From CAYOWQ01 sp964407695 (lineage in GTDB: Bacteria > Planctomycetota > Phycisphaerae > Phycisphaerales > SM1A02): a DNA stretch of 64,000 nt. Where the stretch lies: assembly GCA_964407695.1 (NCBI GenBank), contig CAYOWQ010000001.1:434001-498000 (forward strand). Reading direction: 5' to 3'. This document shows, in pieces, positions 40,997-49,982 of the stretch; positions within the stretch are counted from its first letter, which is position 1; every line of letters begins with the position of its first letter. A program made the translations under genes and the position numbers. Below the pieces are notes generated by a model. It did not search any database. It was not told the DNA's origin and worked only from the letters and a program-made list of their open reading frames with translations.

Positions 40997-43615
40997 TTAG
41001 CCCCAATCAGCAAGGAGGAGCCCAAGGTCCGCACCGTCGACGATACCGTCGCCGTTGAGGTCGCCGGTTCCTGATCCGCCCCAGTTGGCAAGGAGCAGGC
41101 CAAGGTCGGCGCCATCAACCTGTCCATCGGCGTTGATGTCGGGCGCCTGCCAGAGACCGCGATAGAGGGCCTTGGCGCGGATGATTGCTCGCTTGCCGAC
41201 GCCGGAGCCGCTGACGCGCGCAGGGAGGTCGTCGCTGCGAGGATGGATACCGCCCCAGAGTCGCGAGACACCCGCTTCATCGGCGGCATCGTAGTAGCTG
41301 GCCCATTGCATCGTCACAGGAGCGGACGGAGCAACCTCAAAGTTCGACCAGCCGGCGGGCAGCGTGAACTCGCCCAGGCCGCCTGGGAAGTACGGTGATC
41401 CGGTGTATCCGGTCATGACTTCGGCTGCAGCGCGGCTGTAGGTGCTGTGGCCCGAGGTGAATCCCGGGAACGGCGGGGTTACGAAGTTCGACGACTGGTA
41501 CGGCAGCCAGTATGTGGCCGGCATCCAGCCCACGCCGTAGGTCTGGTTCTTGGAGCTGTCGGGTCCAACGACGTTGGCGGAGTAGATATCAAAGTTGTCC
41601 GTGGTGCGGCGAAGCGCGACAGAATCAACCACGCTGGACCAGGGCTCGAAGTCGAGCTGGTTATCGACAACTCCGTCGAGGTCAAGGTCCTCGCCCTCGT
41701 AGCCGAAGAAGCCGGAGACGAGGAAGTGAGTGCAGTTGGCGATCTGACGGAACTGGAACGCTGCCGTCAGGTTGGGCTTGGCCAGCGAGAGCGTGCTCTT
41801 GCCGATCACAAACACGCCATTTCGATCCAACGTGTACCCTGAAAGGTCGATAGCGGTCTGGATTCGACCCTTGGAATCAGGCACACCCGTCTGAACCTCA
41901 TCTCCAACGACGACATAAGTCAACCCCTTGAGCGAGGCATTGGGCGGACCAACCAATTCAGCATACTGATCGGGGTCATTGCCCTGCTGATCAAGACGAA
42001 TCTCGCTGATCTGAATCGTGCGAGGCCGACGATGACCGGGGTTCACAGCACCTGGCGAGTCATTGGCTCCGAGGGCAAAGCCGCCGATGTGCCAGCCGCC
42101 GTTATCGCGATAGACATGGCCGGGGAGCGGACCTTGCGTCGACACGCCGGTGACACCGCCGTAGAACCCTCCGAGCCACGATTTGATCATGGGCTTTCCG
42201 ACAAAGTCTTCGACGCCAACCGGCTCACCCGAAATGGGCTCGTACACGAGGTGCGGGAAATCCTGGAGTCGGCCGCCCGGGGCCACGTCCTCGGGTTGAA
42301 CGATCTCAATGAGATCCGGAACCAGCGGCAGGCCGTTCGGATCGTAATCCGGACCTTCGGGATCAGATGACTGGCCAAGGTCGCCAAGATGGCGGATGAA
42401 CGAAATCGGCCGGATCGTGTCGTAATAGCCCTTCATGCCCCAAGCCACAACTGCAGCGTCGTGGTTGGCGCCACCCATGGCGAGGTACATCTTGACATCC
42501 CATTCGAGTCGATCGACAGGATCGCCTTCGCCACCGATCTCCAATGGAAAATCGGGAGTGTCGGACACTTCGTTGGCAAGCACATGCCAGTGACCGGGAG
42601 GAGTCTCAGACGTCGGACCGTCTGCCCAGTATTCAGCCAGACTACGCACGTAGTCGGCCAGCTTGATAACGTTCGATGGATAGGCCTCGCCGGTAACCGG
42701 GTTGAGGCCCCAACCCTTCATGTCATAGCTGCCCAGAGGGCTGTTGTGATAGACACCCGGCGAAATGTCAATCGTTTCGGGGAGTGCGGGATCCATCTTG
42801 GAACTCTTCCAGATCAGATCGACAGCATCGTCCTTCATCGTTTGCGAGCCAAAGGGATAAGGCATCGGACCAGCGTCAAAGAAGAGTCCCGTGTTGGGGT
42901 TCTTGTCCACGTCGTTGAGCGCGAACGGAGTCACCCACTCCCAGTGAGGGCAGATCACGGACTGCACAGATGCGCCGACAATTTCACCGTTCTGGAGAAT
43001 AAGGAAGTCGAACGCCAGTGGCTGCCAGTGGCTGGGATCGTTGAGGGTCGTGCCGGGAATCTTGAACGGAAGCACCGGATTGATCACGGTGTATCCATTG
43101 TTTGGAGCATAGTTGTTCTGCTCGTTGGACATGTCGGCAAGGCCGGCCGCGATAATCGTGTTGGCAATGCGGTTGCCGATTGCCGACGGAGAATCGCCGA
43201 CGGCGTTGGTGTTGTTCTTGTCGTAGCCAAGGGCCAGGAAAGTGGCATCAAAATCGGCCTGAATCACGGCGATGTTCGGACCGTTTCCGGGAACATATCG
43301 CTCCTTCAGGATGCGGTAGGCTGCATAGGACATCGCTTCTTCGCGAGCGGCCTGAACGTCTTCAGCCGTGTGCTTTTCAAAGAAAAATCGCCCGTGAGCC
43401 ACTTCGTCATAGGTCGCCCAGGCGTCGTACATTGCGGCCGAAACGTGATAAAGGTTTCGAGCATGAATGGGGGGGCGGGGTGTGCTCTTCCGGATCGCAA
43501 ACAGAGTCTGTTCATCCCACACGCGGGCAATCGACCATTCCGGATCGATATCAAGGGCCAAGGCGGGTGCGGCAACCCCGACGGCGGCCATCAAGCTTGC
43601 AATAAACCTTCTCAT
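40997..43615 (-). CDS. Vanadium haloperoxidase/PAP2-like exported protein with inserted LTD-like domain and dockerin-like tail
   Basis: The product has 872 residues; ATG 43615 follows GGAGGAG. A signal peptide is present (FIASLMAAVGVAAPALA). The core matches the paralogue at 37656-39818: ARNLYHVSAAMYDAWATYD, ETPPGHWHVLANEV, PPFPGFTSGHSTYSRAAAEV, SRLWGGIHPRSDD. About 200 extra residues (roughly 485-693) sit just before the last catalytic block; IQISEIRLDQ, QYAELVGPPNASLKGLTYVV and GVFVIGKSTLSL there resemble a lamin-tail-type beta-sandwich. The C-terminus carries two dockerin-like loops ending DLGLLLANWG and DLGLLLADWG. Confidence 0.9.
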   Translation of the reverse strand: MRRFIASLMAAVGVAAPALALDIDPEWSIARVWDEQTLFAIRKSTPRPPIHARNLYHVSAAMYDAWATYDEVAHGRFFFEKHTAEDVQAAREEAMSYAAYRILKERYVPGNGPNIAVIQADFDATFLALGYDKNNTNAVGDSPSAIGNRIANTIIAAGLADMSNEQNNYAPNNGYTVINPVLPFKIPGTTLNDPSHWQPLAFDFLILQNGEIVGASVQSVICPHWEWVTPFALNDVDKNPNTGLFFDAGPMPYPFGSQTMKDDAVDLIWKSSKMDPALPETIDISPGVYHNSPLGSYDMKGWGLNPVTGEAYPSNVIKLADYVRSLAEYWADGPTSETPPGHWHVLANEVSDTPDFPLEIGGEGDPVDRLEWDVKMYLAMGGANHDAAVVAWGMKGYYDTIRPISFIRHLGDLGQSSDPEGPDYDPNGLPLVPDLIEIVQPEDVAPGGRLQDFPHLVYEPISGEPVGVEDFVGKPMIKSWLGGFYGGVTGVSTQGPLPGHVYRDNGGWHIGGFALGANDSPGAVNPGHRRPRTIQISEIRLDQQGNDPDQYAELVGPPNASLKGLTYVVVGDEVQTGVPDSKGRIQTAIDLSGYTLDRNGVFVIGKSTLSLAKPNLTAAFQFRQIANCTHFLVSGFFGYEGEDLDLDGVVDNQLDFEPWSSVVDSVALRRTTDNFDIYSANVVGPDSSKNQTYGVGWMPATYWLPYQSSNFVTPPFPGFTSGHSTYSRAAAEVMTGYTGSPYFPGGLGEFTLPAGWSNFEVAPSAPVTMQWASYYDAADEAGVSRLWGGIHPRSDDLPARVSGSGVGKRAIIRAKALYRGLWQAPDINADGQVDGADLGLLLANWGGSGTGDLNGDGIVDGADLGLLLADWG

Positions 43616-43899
43616 GAGGTCTCCTCCTACTTCTTAATTCAGCAATATCCTCACCCATGGCCCACACCCACCGTGGGGGCAAAGCGCACGAGTCGCTGGC
43701 AACCTGCAGCATACCCCTCGTCAAACCCGTTGCAACACTGCATCCGAAAAATTGTTCGGAATTCTGGAATAAACCACACAAACCACCATCCCATGGTGAT
43801 TTGCGGAACATGGCCGCGGTTCGGGACTCCGCGCAACAGGAGCCGTATTCTTCCGAACGCCGATAGGATAGGGATCAACACCGCTGGAGGCCGACGATT

Positions 43900-44574
43900 A
43901 TGGAACTCTACATCGATACCGCGAACCTCGACGAAATCCGCAAGGCCGCCGATATGGGGGTTTTGGACGGCGTCACGACCAATCCCAGCCTTGTGGCCAA
44001 GGAAGGGGTCGATTTTCACGGCCGTCTTGAGGAAATCTGCCGCATTGTTCCCGGACCAGTTTCCGCCGAAGTGGTTTCTCTGGATCACGATGCCATGGTC
44101 AAGGAAGCGGAGCCCTTGACCCGAATCGCACCGAACATTGTCATCAAATTGCCCTGCATCGAAGAGGGCCTTAAGGCCTGCAAGACGCTTGCGGATCGGG
44201 GGATTCGAACCAACATGACACTCTGCTTCCAGCCCCTTCAGGCAATGTTGGTGGCGAAGGCCGGGGCGTTTCTCGTGAGCCCATTCGTCGGCCGCGTGGA
44301 CGATATGAGCACCGAAGGCATGGACCTGATCCGCCAGATTCGCCAGATCTACGACAATTACGGTTTTGAGACCAAGATTCTGGCAGCGTCGATTCGCCAC
44401 CCGATGCACCTGGTCCAGTCGGCGATGATCGGGGCCGACGTGGCGACCGTCCCGTTCAAGGTGATTCAGCAGATGATGAAACACCCGCTGACTGATGCGG
44501 GAGTGAAGCAATTCCTCGCGGACTGGGAAAAGGCCAAGCCGGCGACGTCATCCAAAAAGCCGGTCATGGCCTGA
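43900..44574 (+). CDS. Transaldolase / fructose-6-phosphate aldolase family protein
   Basis: The product has 224 residues, the short-form length. MELYIDTANLDEIRKAADMG, DGVTTNPSLVAKEG, NIVIKLPCIEEGLKA with the Schiff-base Lys, TLCFQPLQAMLVAKAGAFLV and SPFVGRVDD are diagnostic of the TalC/MipB/FSA family. It either transfers dihydroxyacetone units in the pentose phosphate pathway or cleaves fructose-6-phosphate; the sequence does not decide. The C-terminal Lys/Ser/Thr-rich extension is short and nonconserved. Confidence 0.95.
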   Translation: MELYIDTANLDEIRKAADMGVLDGVTTNPSLVAKEGVDFHGRLEEICRIVPGPVSAEVVSLDHDAMVKEAEPLTRIAPNIVIKLPCIEEGLKACKTLADRGIRTNMTLCFQPLQAMLVAKAGAFLVSPFVGRVDDMSTEGMDLIRQIRQIYDNYGFETKILAASIRHPMHLVQSAMIGADVATVPFKVIQQMMKHPLTDAGVKQFLADWEKAKPATSSKKPVMA

Positions 44575-44583
44575 TCTTCGGGA

Positions 44584-44880
44584 TCAGCCTGCTTCGATGA
44601 ATTTGAGCACTGCGGGGCCAACAGTCACCACCAGGCCGTCCTGCAACATGATTCGGTCGACCTTCTTGCCGAACGCAAACGTGCCGCCGGTTGATCCAAG
44701 GTCGCGAAGGAAGAGGTCTTCGCCCTGCGACTCGATCGCGCAATGCTCGCGTGAGACGCGCTGCGACCGGATCTGAATATCACACGTCTCATCGCGGCCG
44801 ACGATCAGCTCGGACCGGTCGCCCAGCGCAAACGCCTTCAGCGTCTGGCCCTGCTGATTGCACACGTGAAGTTCCATCAT
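44584..44880 (-). CDS. FHA domain protein
   Basis: The product has 98 residues. ATG 44880 has AGGAG about 11 bases upstream; 44877 is an alternative ATG. The protein is one forkhead-associated domain: ELIVGRDETCDIQI (phosphothreonine-binding Arg), QRVSREHCAIES (Ser and His) and LRDLGSTGGTFAFG (the usual N of GSTNGT is replaced by G). It binds phosphothreonine peptides, fitting the Ser/Thr kinases of such genomes. No partner gene is adjacent. It converges with the transaldolase gene. Confidence 0.88.
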   Translation of the reverse strand: MMELHVCNQQGQTLKAFALGDRSELIVGRDETCDIQIRSQRVSREHCAIESQGEDLFLRDLGSTGGTFAFGKKVDRIMLQDGLVVTVGPAVLKFIEAG

Positions 44881-45066
44881 GGAAACGGCTCTCCTGGACA
44901 GACGTCCTTGCCGTCGGCCTGGGCGATCGGCAGACGGCCCCACCGGCGCCGCACACTGCGCATCTCTCCTCACTGACAATACCTTCGAATTTTCACCCGG
45001 GTCGGTTGCGGCAATCCAGAATCCGGGTGGGACACACAAGCGATCCCGATTCTGGGACCTCTCCAG

Positions 45067-46404
45067 CTATGCCTTGGAAGGCTCGATCGGCGCGCGGCCC
45101 ACGGAGACGTAGGTAAACCCCAGATCAACCAGATGCTGACGGCGATACAGATTGCGGCCGTCAAAAATGAGCCGGGATTTCATCCGCCGTGCCATGACTT
45201 CAAAATCGGGTGTTCGGAATTCACTCCATTCGGTGCTGATGACGAGGGCATCAGCACCGTCGAGGGCCGCATACATGTCGGAGGCAATCTCGACAGCGGG
45301 GAGTCGAGCGCGAAGGTTATCGGACGCGACTGGGTCGAACGCCTTCACTTTGGCTCCAGCCTTGAGAGCAAATTCCATCAGGGAAACGGCCGGGGCCTCT
45401 CGAATGTCGTCGGTTCGCGGCTTGAAGGCGATGCCCCAGAATGCAAGTTGCTTGCCCTTGAGATCGGTTCCGAGGCGAGTGGTCACCTTGTCCCAGAAGT
45501 GCTGCCGCTGATTCTGGTTCACCACGTGAACGGCGTTGTTCAGCATGCAGTCGAATCCGACGGCCTTCCCCATCATCACCACCGCCTGCGTGTCCTTGGG
45601 AAAGCACGATCCTCCATAGCCAAGGCCCGGATAGAGAAACTGATTTCCGATGCGCTTGTCGGCACACATGCCCTCGCGCACGCTGGTGATGCTGGCCCCG
45701 TACTTTTCACAGAGGTTGGCCATTTCGTTGATGAACGAAATCTTGCAGGCGAGCATCGCATTGGAGGCGTACTTCACCATCTCCGCGCTGCGCACATCCA
45801 TGATGAAGATCGGGTTGCCCTGGCGGACGAATGGGTCGTACAGATCTCGCATCAATTCGCCCGCCGCGTCATCCTCCACGCCGCAGACCACGCGGTCGGG
45901 CTTCATGAAGTCGTTGATGGCGTCGCCTTCCTTCAGGAACTCTGGATTGTCGGCGATATAGAAGGGGTGCGTGGTCTTCGAGCGAATGAGGTCGCGCACC
46001 TTGTGGCTGGTGCCGACAGGCACAGTGGATTTTACCACGACGGTCTTTGCCCTCTGGCTCGGTCCAAGTTTCTCGATTGCTTCAGCGATATCCTCGGCAA
46101 CCTTCAAGACATATTTCAGATCGGCCGATCCGTCCTCATCGGAGGGAGTGCCGACACAGATGAAGACCGCCTCGGCATCCTTATACGCCATCAATTTATC
46201 GGTCGTGAACACCAGGCGGCCCGCCTTGGCGTTTCGCGTAATCAGCTCGGATAGACCCGGTTCATAGATGGGGCTCTCGCCCCGGCGCAGCATGGCGATC
46301 TTCTTCTCATCGACATCCAGGCAGATGACGTGATTTCCCATGTCGGCGAAACACGCCCCGGTAACCAATCCGACATATCCGCTGCCGACCATCGTGAGAT
46401 GCAT
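45067..46404 (-). CDS. UDP-glucose 6-dehydrogenase
   Basis: The product has 445 residues; AAGGAAG precedes ATG 46404. NAD-binding MVGSGYVGLVTGACFADMG, VFICVGTPSDEDGSADL, SAEMVKYASNAMLACKISFI and catalytic Cys in GYGGSCFPKDTQAVV identify the UDP-glucose/GDP-mannose dehydrogenase family; GIAFKPRTDDIREAPAV fits the UDP-glucose branch. The reaction is UDP-glucose to UDP-glucuronate with two NAD+, supplying capsule or exopolysaccharide synthesis. Confidence 0.94.
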   Translation of the reverse strand: MHLTMVGSGYVGLVTGACFADMGNHVICLDVDEKKIAMLRRGESPIYEPGLSELITRNAKAGRLVFTTDKLMAYKDAEAVFICVGTPSDEDGSADLKYVLKVAEDIAEAIEKLGPSQRAKTVVVKSTVPVGTSHKVRDLIRSKTTHPFYIADNPEFLKEGDAINDFMKPDRVVCGVEDDAAGELMRDLYDPFVRQGNPIFIMDVRSAEMVKYASNAMLACKISFINEMANLCEKYGASITSVREGMCADKRIGNQFLYPGLGYGGSCFPKDTQAVVMMGKAVGFDCMLNNAVHVVNQNQRQHFWDKVTTRLGTDLKGKQLAFWGIAFKPRTDDIREAPAVSLMEFALKAGAKVKAFDPVASDNLRARLPAVEIASDMYAALDGADALVISTEWSEFRTPDFEVMARRMKSRLIFDGRNLYRRQHLVDLGFTYVSVGRAPIEPSKA

Positions 46405-46526
46405 GCTTGAGGCTTCCTTATCGCAGAATCACAGAATCAGGGCCACACAATAGCGTGGAGGCCGTGCTACGGCATCATGGCTCCCTTGGTTCGAATTCCG
46501 GGGCTGCGGATGAACCGAAGAACTGA

Positions 46527-47111
46527 TCAAGTGCGGAACGTCTCGGCCGCCCGTTCGAGGTCAAGCAGCCATCGCTTCAACCGCAGCTCCGCGCCTGCCG
46601 GATCGTCTGATCCTGCAAACCCGTGCAGGGCGCCGCTGCTGCCGATGACCCGATGACACGGAACTACGATCGGCACGGGATTGTTTCGCATGGCCTGACC
46701 TGCGGCCCGAGCGGCACCGGGGGAGCCGGCTTTCCGGGCTAGTTCGGCATAGCTGACGGTGCGGCCACGGGGAATCTTTCGGGCAGCGTTCCAGCACGCG
46801 CGAAAGAACGGCGGACCCGCTGGCGTCTCAACGTCGCTGAAGTCGGCGGACTGGCCCTTGAAGTAGCGCTGAAAAGCGGTCGCCAACTTCGGCAGGAGCT
46901 TTCGGTCCTCCTCCGCATCCTCAACCTGCGAGGCCATCGAAGACGCCCATCCGGTGGTCACCCGACCATCGGCGGACTGCACGATGACGAATGGTCCACA
47001 GTCAGTCTCGATCACGCGATAGACGGCGCGGCCCACCTTCTCGCGGCCGGGCCCGCGACGCTTTGCTGTTCGCGTCGGCGACTTGGAACGGACTTGTGAC
47101 GGAGCACTCAC
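46527..47111 (-). CDS. ogt: Methylated-DNA--protein-cysteine methyltransferase
   Basis: The product has 194 residues from GTG 47111; the frame extends far upstream without coding character and the start is not marked by a clear ribosome binding site. The C-terminal domain is intact: ARKIPRGRTVSYAELARKAG, AARAAGQAMRNNPVPIVVPC, then HRVIGSSG, where the PCHRV Cys accepts the alkyl group; GFAG follows. It repairs O6-alkylguanine in a suicidal reaction. It is divergent from the zinc-ribbon gene at 47133. Confidence 0.88.
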   Translation of the reverse strand: MSAPSQVRSKSPTRTAKRRGPGREKVGRAVYRVIETDCGPFVIVQSADGRVTTGWASSMASQVEDAEEDRKLLPKLATAFQRYFKGQSADFSDVETPAGPPFFRACWNAARKIPRGRTVSYAELARKAGSPGAARAAGQAMRNNPVPIVVPCHRVIGSSGALHGFAGSDDPAGAELRLKRWLLDLERAAETFRT

Positions 47112-47132
47112 GCGACAGTGTAGGATGGCATC

Positions 47133-47354
47133 GTGGATTCTTCCGATGTGGCGGGTCAACTGGCTCAATCGTTCGTGGACATCCCGGTTTGCCCACGATG
47201 CCGGTATGACGTTCGCGGGGCGCTCCAGAGCGGGACCGCGCCGGGAGAGTGGGGCCAATGCCCGGAATGCGGTCTCCGCTTTCAATGGGGTGAGGTGCTC
47301 GACCCGGAGAGATACCTGCCGACATCCACGGTCGAGTTTGCTCGTTCGGCGTAG
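47133..47354 (+). CDS. Zinc-ribbon protein, N-terminal piece of a split gene
   Basis: The product has 73 residues starting at GTG 47133. CPRCRYDVRG and GQCPECGLRFQWGEVLDPER form the CxxC...CxxC ribbon found at the N-terminus of many planctomycete membrane proteins, normally followed by an Arg-rich segment and membrane helices. Here a TAG at 47352-47354 ends the frame right after VEFARSA, and the same frame continues with RWLAWA and the membrane part. The piece is therefore probably the 5' part of an interrupted gene. Confidence 0.7.
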   Translation: MDSSDVAGQLAQSFVDIPVCPRCRYDVRGALQSGTAPGEWGQCPECGLRFQWGEVLDPERYLPTSTVEFARSA

Positions 47355-47372
47355 AGATGGTTGGCGTGGGCC

Positions 47373-48026
47373 ATGGTGGGAATCGGGGAATGGTTCTGGC
47401 CCGGACAACTCTGGCGACGCCTTGAGATGCGACGGCGAATCGTGGCGACGCGATTGTGCCTCTTTGCGACGGTCTGTCTCTTCATGAGCCTCATTCTGGG
47501 ATTGATCTGGTCGGGAGTACTTCGTTGGATCGAACAGTCTTTCGCTCCGTTGGGGTTTGTGGCCAGCGAATGGTGGGAAGCATCGGATCTGCGTGTGTAC
47601 ATGCTCACGGCGTGGGGAGCATCCTTTGCTCATCTCTCAGCAACCATTCTCTTCTGGATGCTGCCCGTCACGCGGCGTCGGGCCAAGGTCAGCAGTGTTC
47701 ACCTGATTCGCCTTGGCGCTCTTGGATTCGCCGCCGGACCTGCCAGTCTTCTCCTCATTGGCCCGACGACAATTCCTGACTTCTCCCAGCAATCCGCCGT
47801 GGGCGGGCCCATCGCCGCGATTCCTTCGCAGGTTCTCGACCTGGTCCTCTTGCTGGCCATCCTTGCCCTGCCCATCCTCAGCTACGCGTGGTGGTTTGCA
47901 GCCATTTCGCAGTATTTGAAAATGCCTCAAGCATGGTTGGTAGCCGGTGTTGTGGCGTTCGTGGGGAATTTTGCCGGGGGCGTTCTGGTCTTCTGCCTGA
48001 TCGCCCACCACGTCATACGCCTTTGA
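47373..48026 (+). CDS. Multi-helix membrane protein, C-terminal piece of the split gene
   Basis: The product has 217 residues from ATG 47373 (TTG 47361 also in frame). About five hydrophobic segments are seen, such as LCLFATVCLFMSLILGLIW, LGALGFAAGPASLLLIGPT and LVLLLAILALPILSYAWWFA. It is in the same frame as the zinc ribbon upstream, separated by one stop codon and two codons. Homologues of this architecture are usually single proteins. It lies 47 bases before the glyA start. No specific function is known. Confidence 0.65.
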   Translation: MVGIGEWFWPGQLWRRLEMRRRIVATRLCLFATVCLFMSLILGLIWSGVLRWIEQSFAPLGFVASEWWEASDLRVYMLTAWGASFAHLSATILFWMLPVTRRRAKVSSVHLIRLGALGFAAGPASLLLIGPTTIPDFSQQSAVGGPIAAIPSQVLDLVLLLAILALPILSYAWWFAAISQYLKMPQAWLVAGVVAFVGNFAGGVLVFCLIAHHVIRL

Positions 48027-48073
48027 TCGGGGATCTTCGCAATTTGACCTATGATGCCGGCGAGGAGATTTCC

Positions 48074-49372
48074 ATGCCCGAGGCCGCTGCCGCACCCGAA
48101 ATCGTTGACGACCTGTCCGCCGATCTTTTGAGCCTGCTCCAGCAGCAGGACCCTGACGTTGCCGCCATCCTTCGGCACGAAGCGGAGCGACAGGCCACGA
48201 CGCTCGAACTGATCGCCAGCGAGAATCACGTGTCATCGGCGGTGATGCACGCCATGGGCACGTGGATGACCAACAAGTACGCCGAGGGGTATCCGGGAAA
48301 ACGCTACTACGGCGGGTGCGAGTTCCACGATCAGGTTGAAAACCTGGCCCGAGATCGGGCAAAGAAACTCTTCGGGTGCCAGTTCGCCAATGTGCAGCCG
48401 CACTGCGGAGCCAATGCCAACATCGCGGCGTTCATGGCCGCGTGCGAACCGGGTGACACGATCCTTTCCCTTCCGATCAAGTCCGGCGGGCACCTGTCTC
48501 ACGGCTTGAAGGTCAATTTCTCGGGAACGTTCTACAACATCGTGGACTACGACCTCGACGCCCAAAGCGAGTTGCTTGATTACGATCGAATAGAGGCGCT
48601 CGCGAAGCAGCACAAGCCCCGCATGATCATCTGCGGGTACTCGGCGTATCCGCGAACGATTGATTTCGCGAAGTTTCGCGCCATTGCCGACACCGTCGGC
48701 GCGGTGCTCATGGCCGACATCGCCCATATCGCCGGCCTCTGTGCCACGGGTGTACACCCATCGCCGTTTCCGCATGCGCACATCGTCACGACGACGACGC
48801 ACAAGACACTTCGAGGGCCACGCGGCGGACTCATCCTGACCAATGACGAGGACTGGGCCAAGAAAATCGATCGCAAGGTCTTCCCCGGCAGCCAGGGCGG
48901 CCCACTGATGCACATCATCGCGGCCAAGGCGGTGGCGTTTGCCGAAGCGCTTCAGCCATCCTTCAAGACCTACTGCCAGCAGATCGTCAAGAATGCCCGC
49001 GAGCTGGCTGAGGCTCTGTCGCACTACGGCTATCGACTCTGTTCCGGCGGCACTGACAATCACCTGATGCTGGTCGATCTTCGCGGCCGCGATGCCAACC
49101 TCACCGGCGCTGATGCCGAGAAGTGGCTGGAATCGGCGGGCATGATCGTGAACAAGAACGGAATTCCCAACGATCCGCGTCCGCCGATGGTGACCAGCGG
49201 CCTGCGTCTTGGCACTCCCGCCCTGACCACGCGTGGCTTGAAGGAGCCGGAGATGCGCAAGGTGGCGGAATGGCTCGATCGCGTGATGGGTTCCAACGGA
49301 GCTGAGACGGTCTGCCGGCAGGTTCGGGAGGAGATTCGAATGTTCAGTTCGGAGTTTCCGCTGCCTCACTGA
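48074..49372 (+). CDS. glyA: Serine hydroxymethyltransferase
   Basis: The product has 432 residues; GAGGAGAT precedes ATG 48074. LELIASENHVSSAVMHAMGT, NKYAEGYPGKRYYGGCEFHD and the PLP lysine in TTTTHKTLRGPRGG are family signatures; SGLRLGTPALTTRGL is the C-terminal folate/substrate block. It interconverts serine and glycine using tetrahydrofolate, supplying one-carbon units. An N-terminal 30-residue extension precedes the conserved start. Confidence 0.98.
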   Translation: MPEAAAAPEIVDDLSADLLSLLQQQDPDVAAILRHEAERQATTLELIASENHVSSAVMHAMGTWMTNKYAEGYPGKRYYGGCEFHDQVENLARDRAKKLFGCQFANVQPHCGANANIAAFMAACEPGDTILSLPIKSGGHLSHGLKVNFSGTFYNIVDYDLDAQSELLDYDRIEALAKQHKPRMIICGYSAYPRTIDFAKFRAIADTVGAVLMADIAHIAGLCATGVHPSPFPHAHIVTTTTHKTLRGPRGGLILTNDEDWAKKIDRKVFPGSQGGPLMHIIAAKAVAFAEALQPSFKTYCQQIVKNARELAEALSHYGYRLCSGGTDNHLMLVDLRGRDANLTGADAEKWLESAGMIVNKNGIPNDPRPPMVTSGLRLGTPALTTRGLKEPEMRKVAEWLDRVMGSNGAETVCRQVREEIRMFSSEFPLPH

Positions 49373-49394
49373 GTGAATCGACTCCGGAGGACTT

Positions 49395-49865
49395 GTGAAA
49401 GAGCCCCTGACGGCTTGCGCGGCATGCGGATACGACCTCCAAGGAATCTCGGGTGATATCTGCCCCGAGTGTGGCGTGGCGTGCGCTGCGGCCCGGGCCG
49501 CGGCGACTCGGCGGGGTTCGCGACGTCATCGGATCATCTCGATTGGAATCGCCATTGCGATCTGGCATGGCCCGCAATCATGGGTGTTGTGGATCCATTA
49601 TCCATGGGGCGAATATCGGCGCACGGTACTCGCTCTGTGGCCGATCCTGCTGGGTTACCTTCCCCAGGCGTTGTTCTTCTCGATGCTGAACTGGCGCGGG
49701 GAGCGGCTGGGATTCGTGATGGCGGCGATTATCACTTGTGGAATGGTGGGATTTACAGCGTGGCTGATTCACGTCGGCCGGTGGTGGTGCATCGCAATGA
49801 CCATTCTGCTTCTTCCGATCTCGATATTTTTCGCCGTTGGAATGTATCACGCGTTTTTGATGTAA
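49395..49865 (+). CDS. Zinc-ribbon membrane protein
   Basis: The product has 156 residues from GTG 49395, with GGAGG 5 bases upstream. CAACGYDLQGISGDICPECG is an intact zinc ribbon, followed by an Arg-rich turn and three to four membrane helices (LALWPILLGYLPQALFFSML, FVMAAIITCGMVGFTAWLI, MTILLLPISIFFAVGMYH). It has the same architecture as the gene split at 47133-48026 and is 22 bases downstream of glyA. Function is unknown. Confidence 0.8.
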   Translation: MKEPLTACAACGYDLQGISGDICPECGVACAAARAAATRRGSRRHRIISIGIAIAIWHGPQSWVLWIHYPWGEYRRTVLALWPILLGYLPQALFFSMLNWRGERLGFVMAAIITCGMVGFTAWLIHVGRWWCIAMTILLLPISIFFAVGMYHAFLM

Positions 49866-49904
49866 CGAGATCGCGGCGCGTGGCTGATGCCCGCGACAAT
49901 CAAT

Positions 49905-49940
49905 AAAAAACCCCGCCGCGATGCAGAGCATGCGGCGGGG
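49905..49940 (-). terminator. Intrinsic terminator of the 273-aa gene
   Basis: A GC-rich stem (CCCCGCCGC / GCGGCGGGG) at 49911-49940 is followed on the minus strand by TTTTTTATT. It lies just after the minus-strand stop at 49983 and also beyond the plus-strand stop at 49865, so it may act for both. Confidence 0.85.
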
Positions 49941-49982
49941 TATCCCCTCCTCGCGCGCGATGCGCGCGGGACCGTGTGTACT

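Noticed and set aside
44190..44215. GATTCGAACC, a tRNA-like box on the opposite strand
   Set aside because: It lies inside the well-supported transaldolase gene and encodes its conserved RGIRTNMT region.
46470..46510. tRNA T-arm-like GGTTCGAATTCC
   Set aside because: No acceptor, D-arm or anticodon stem can be built around it.
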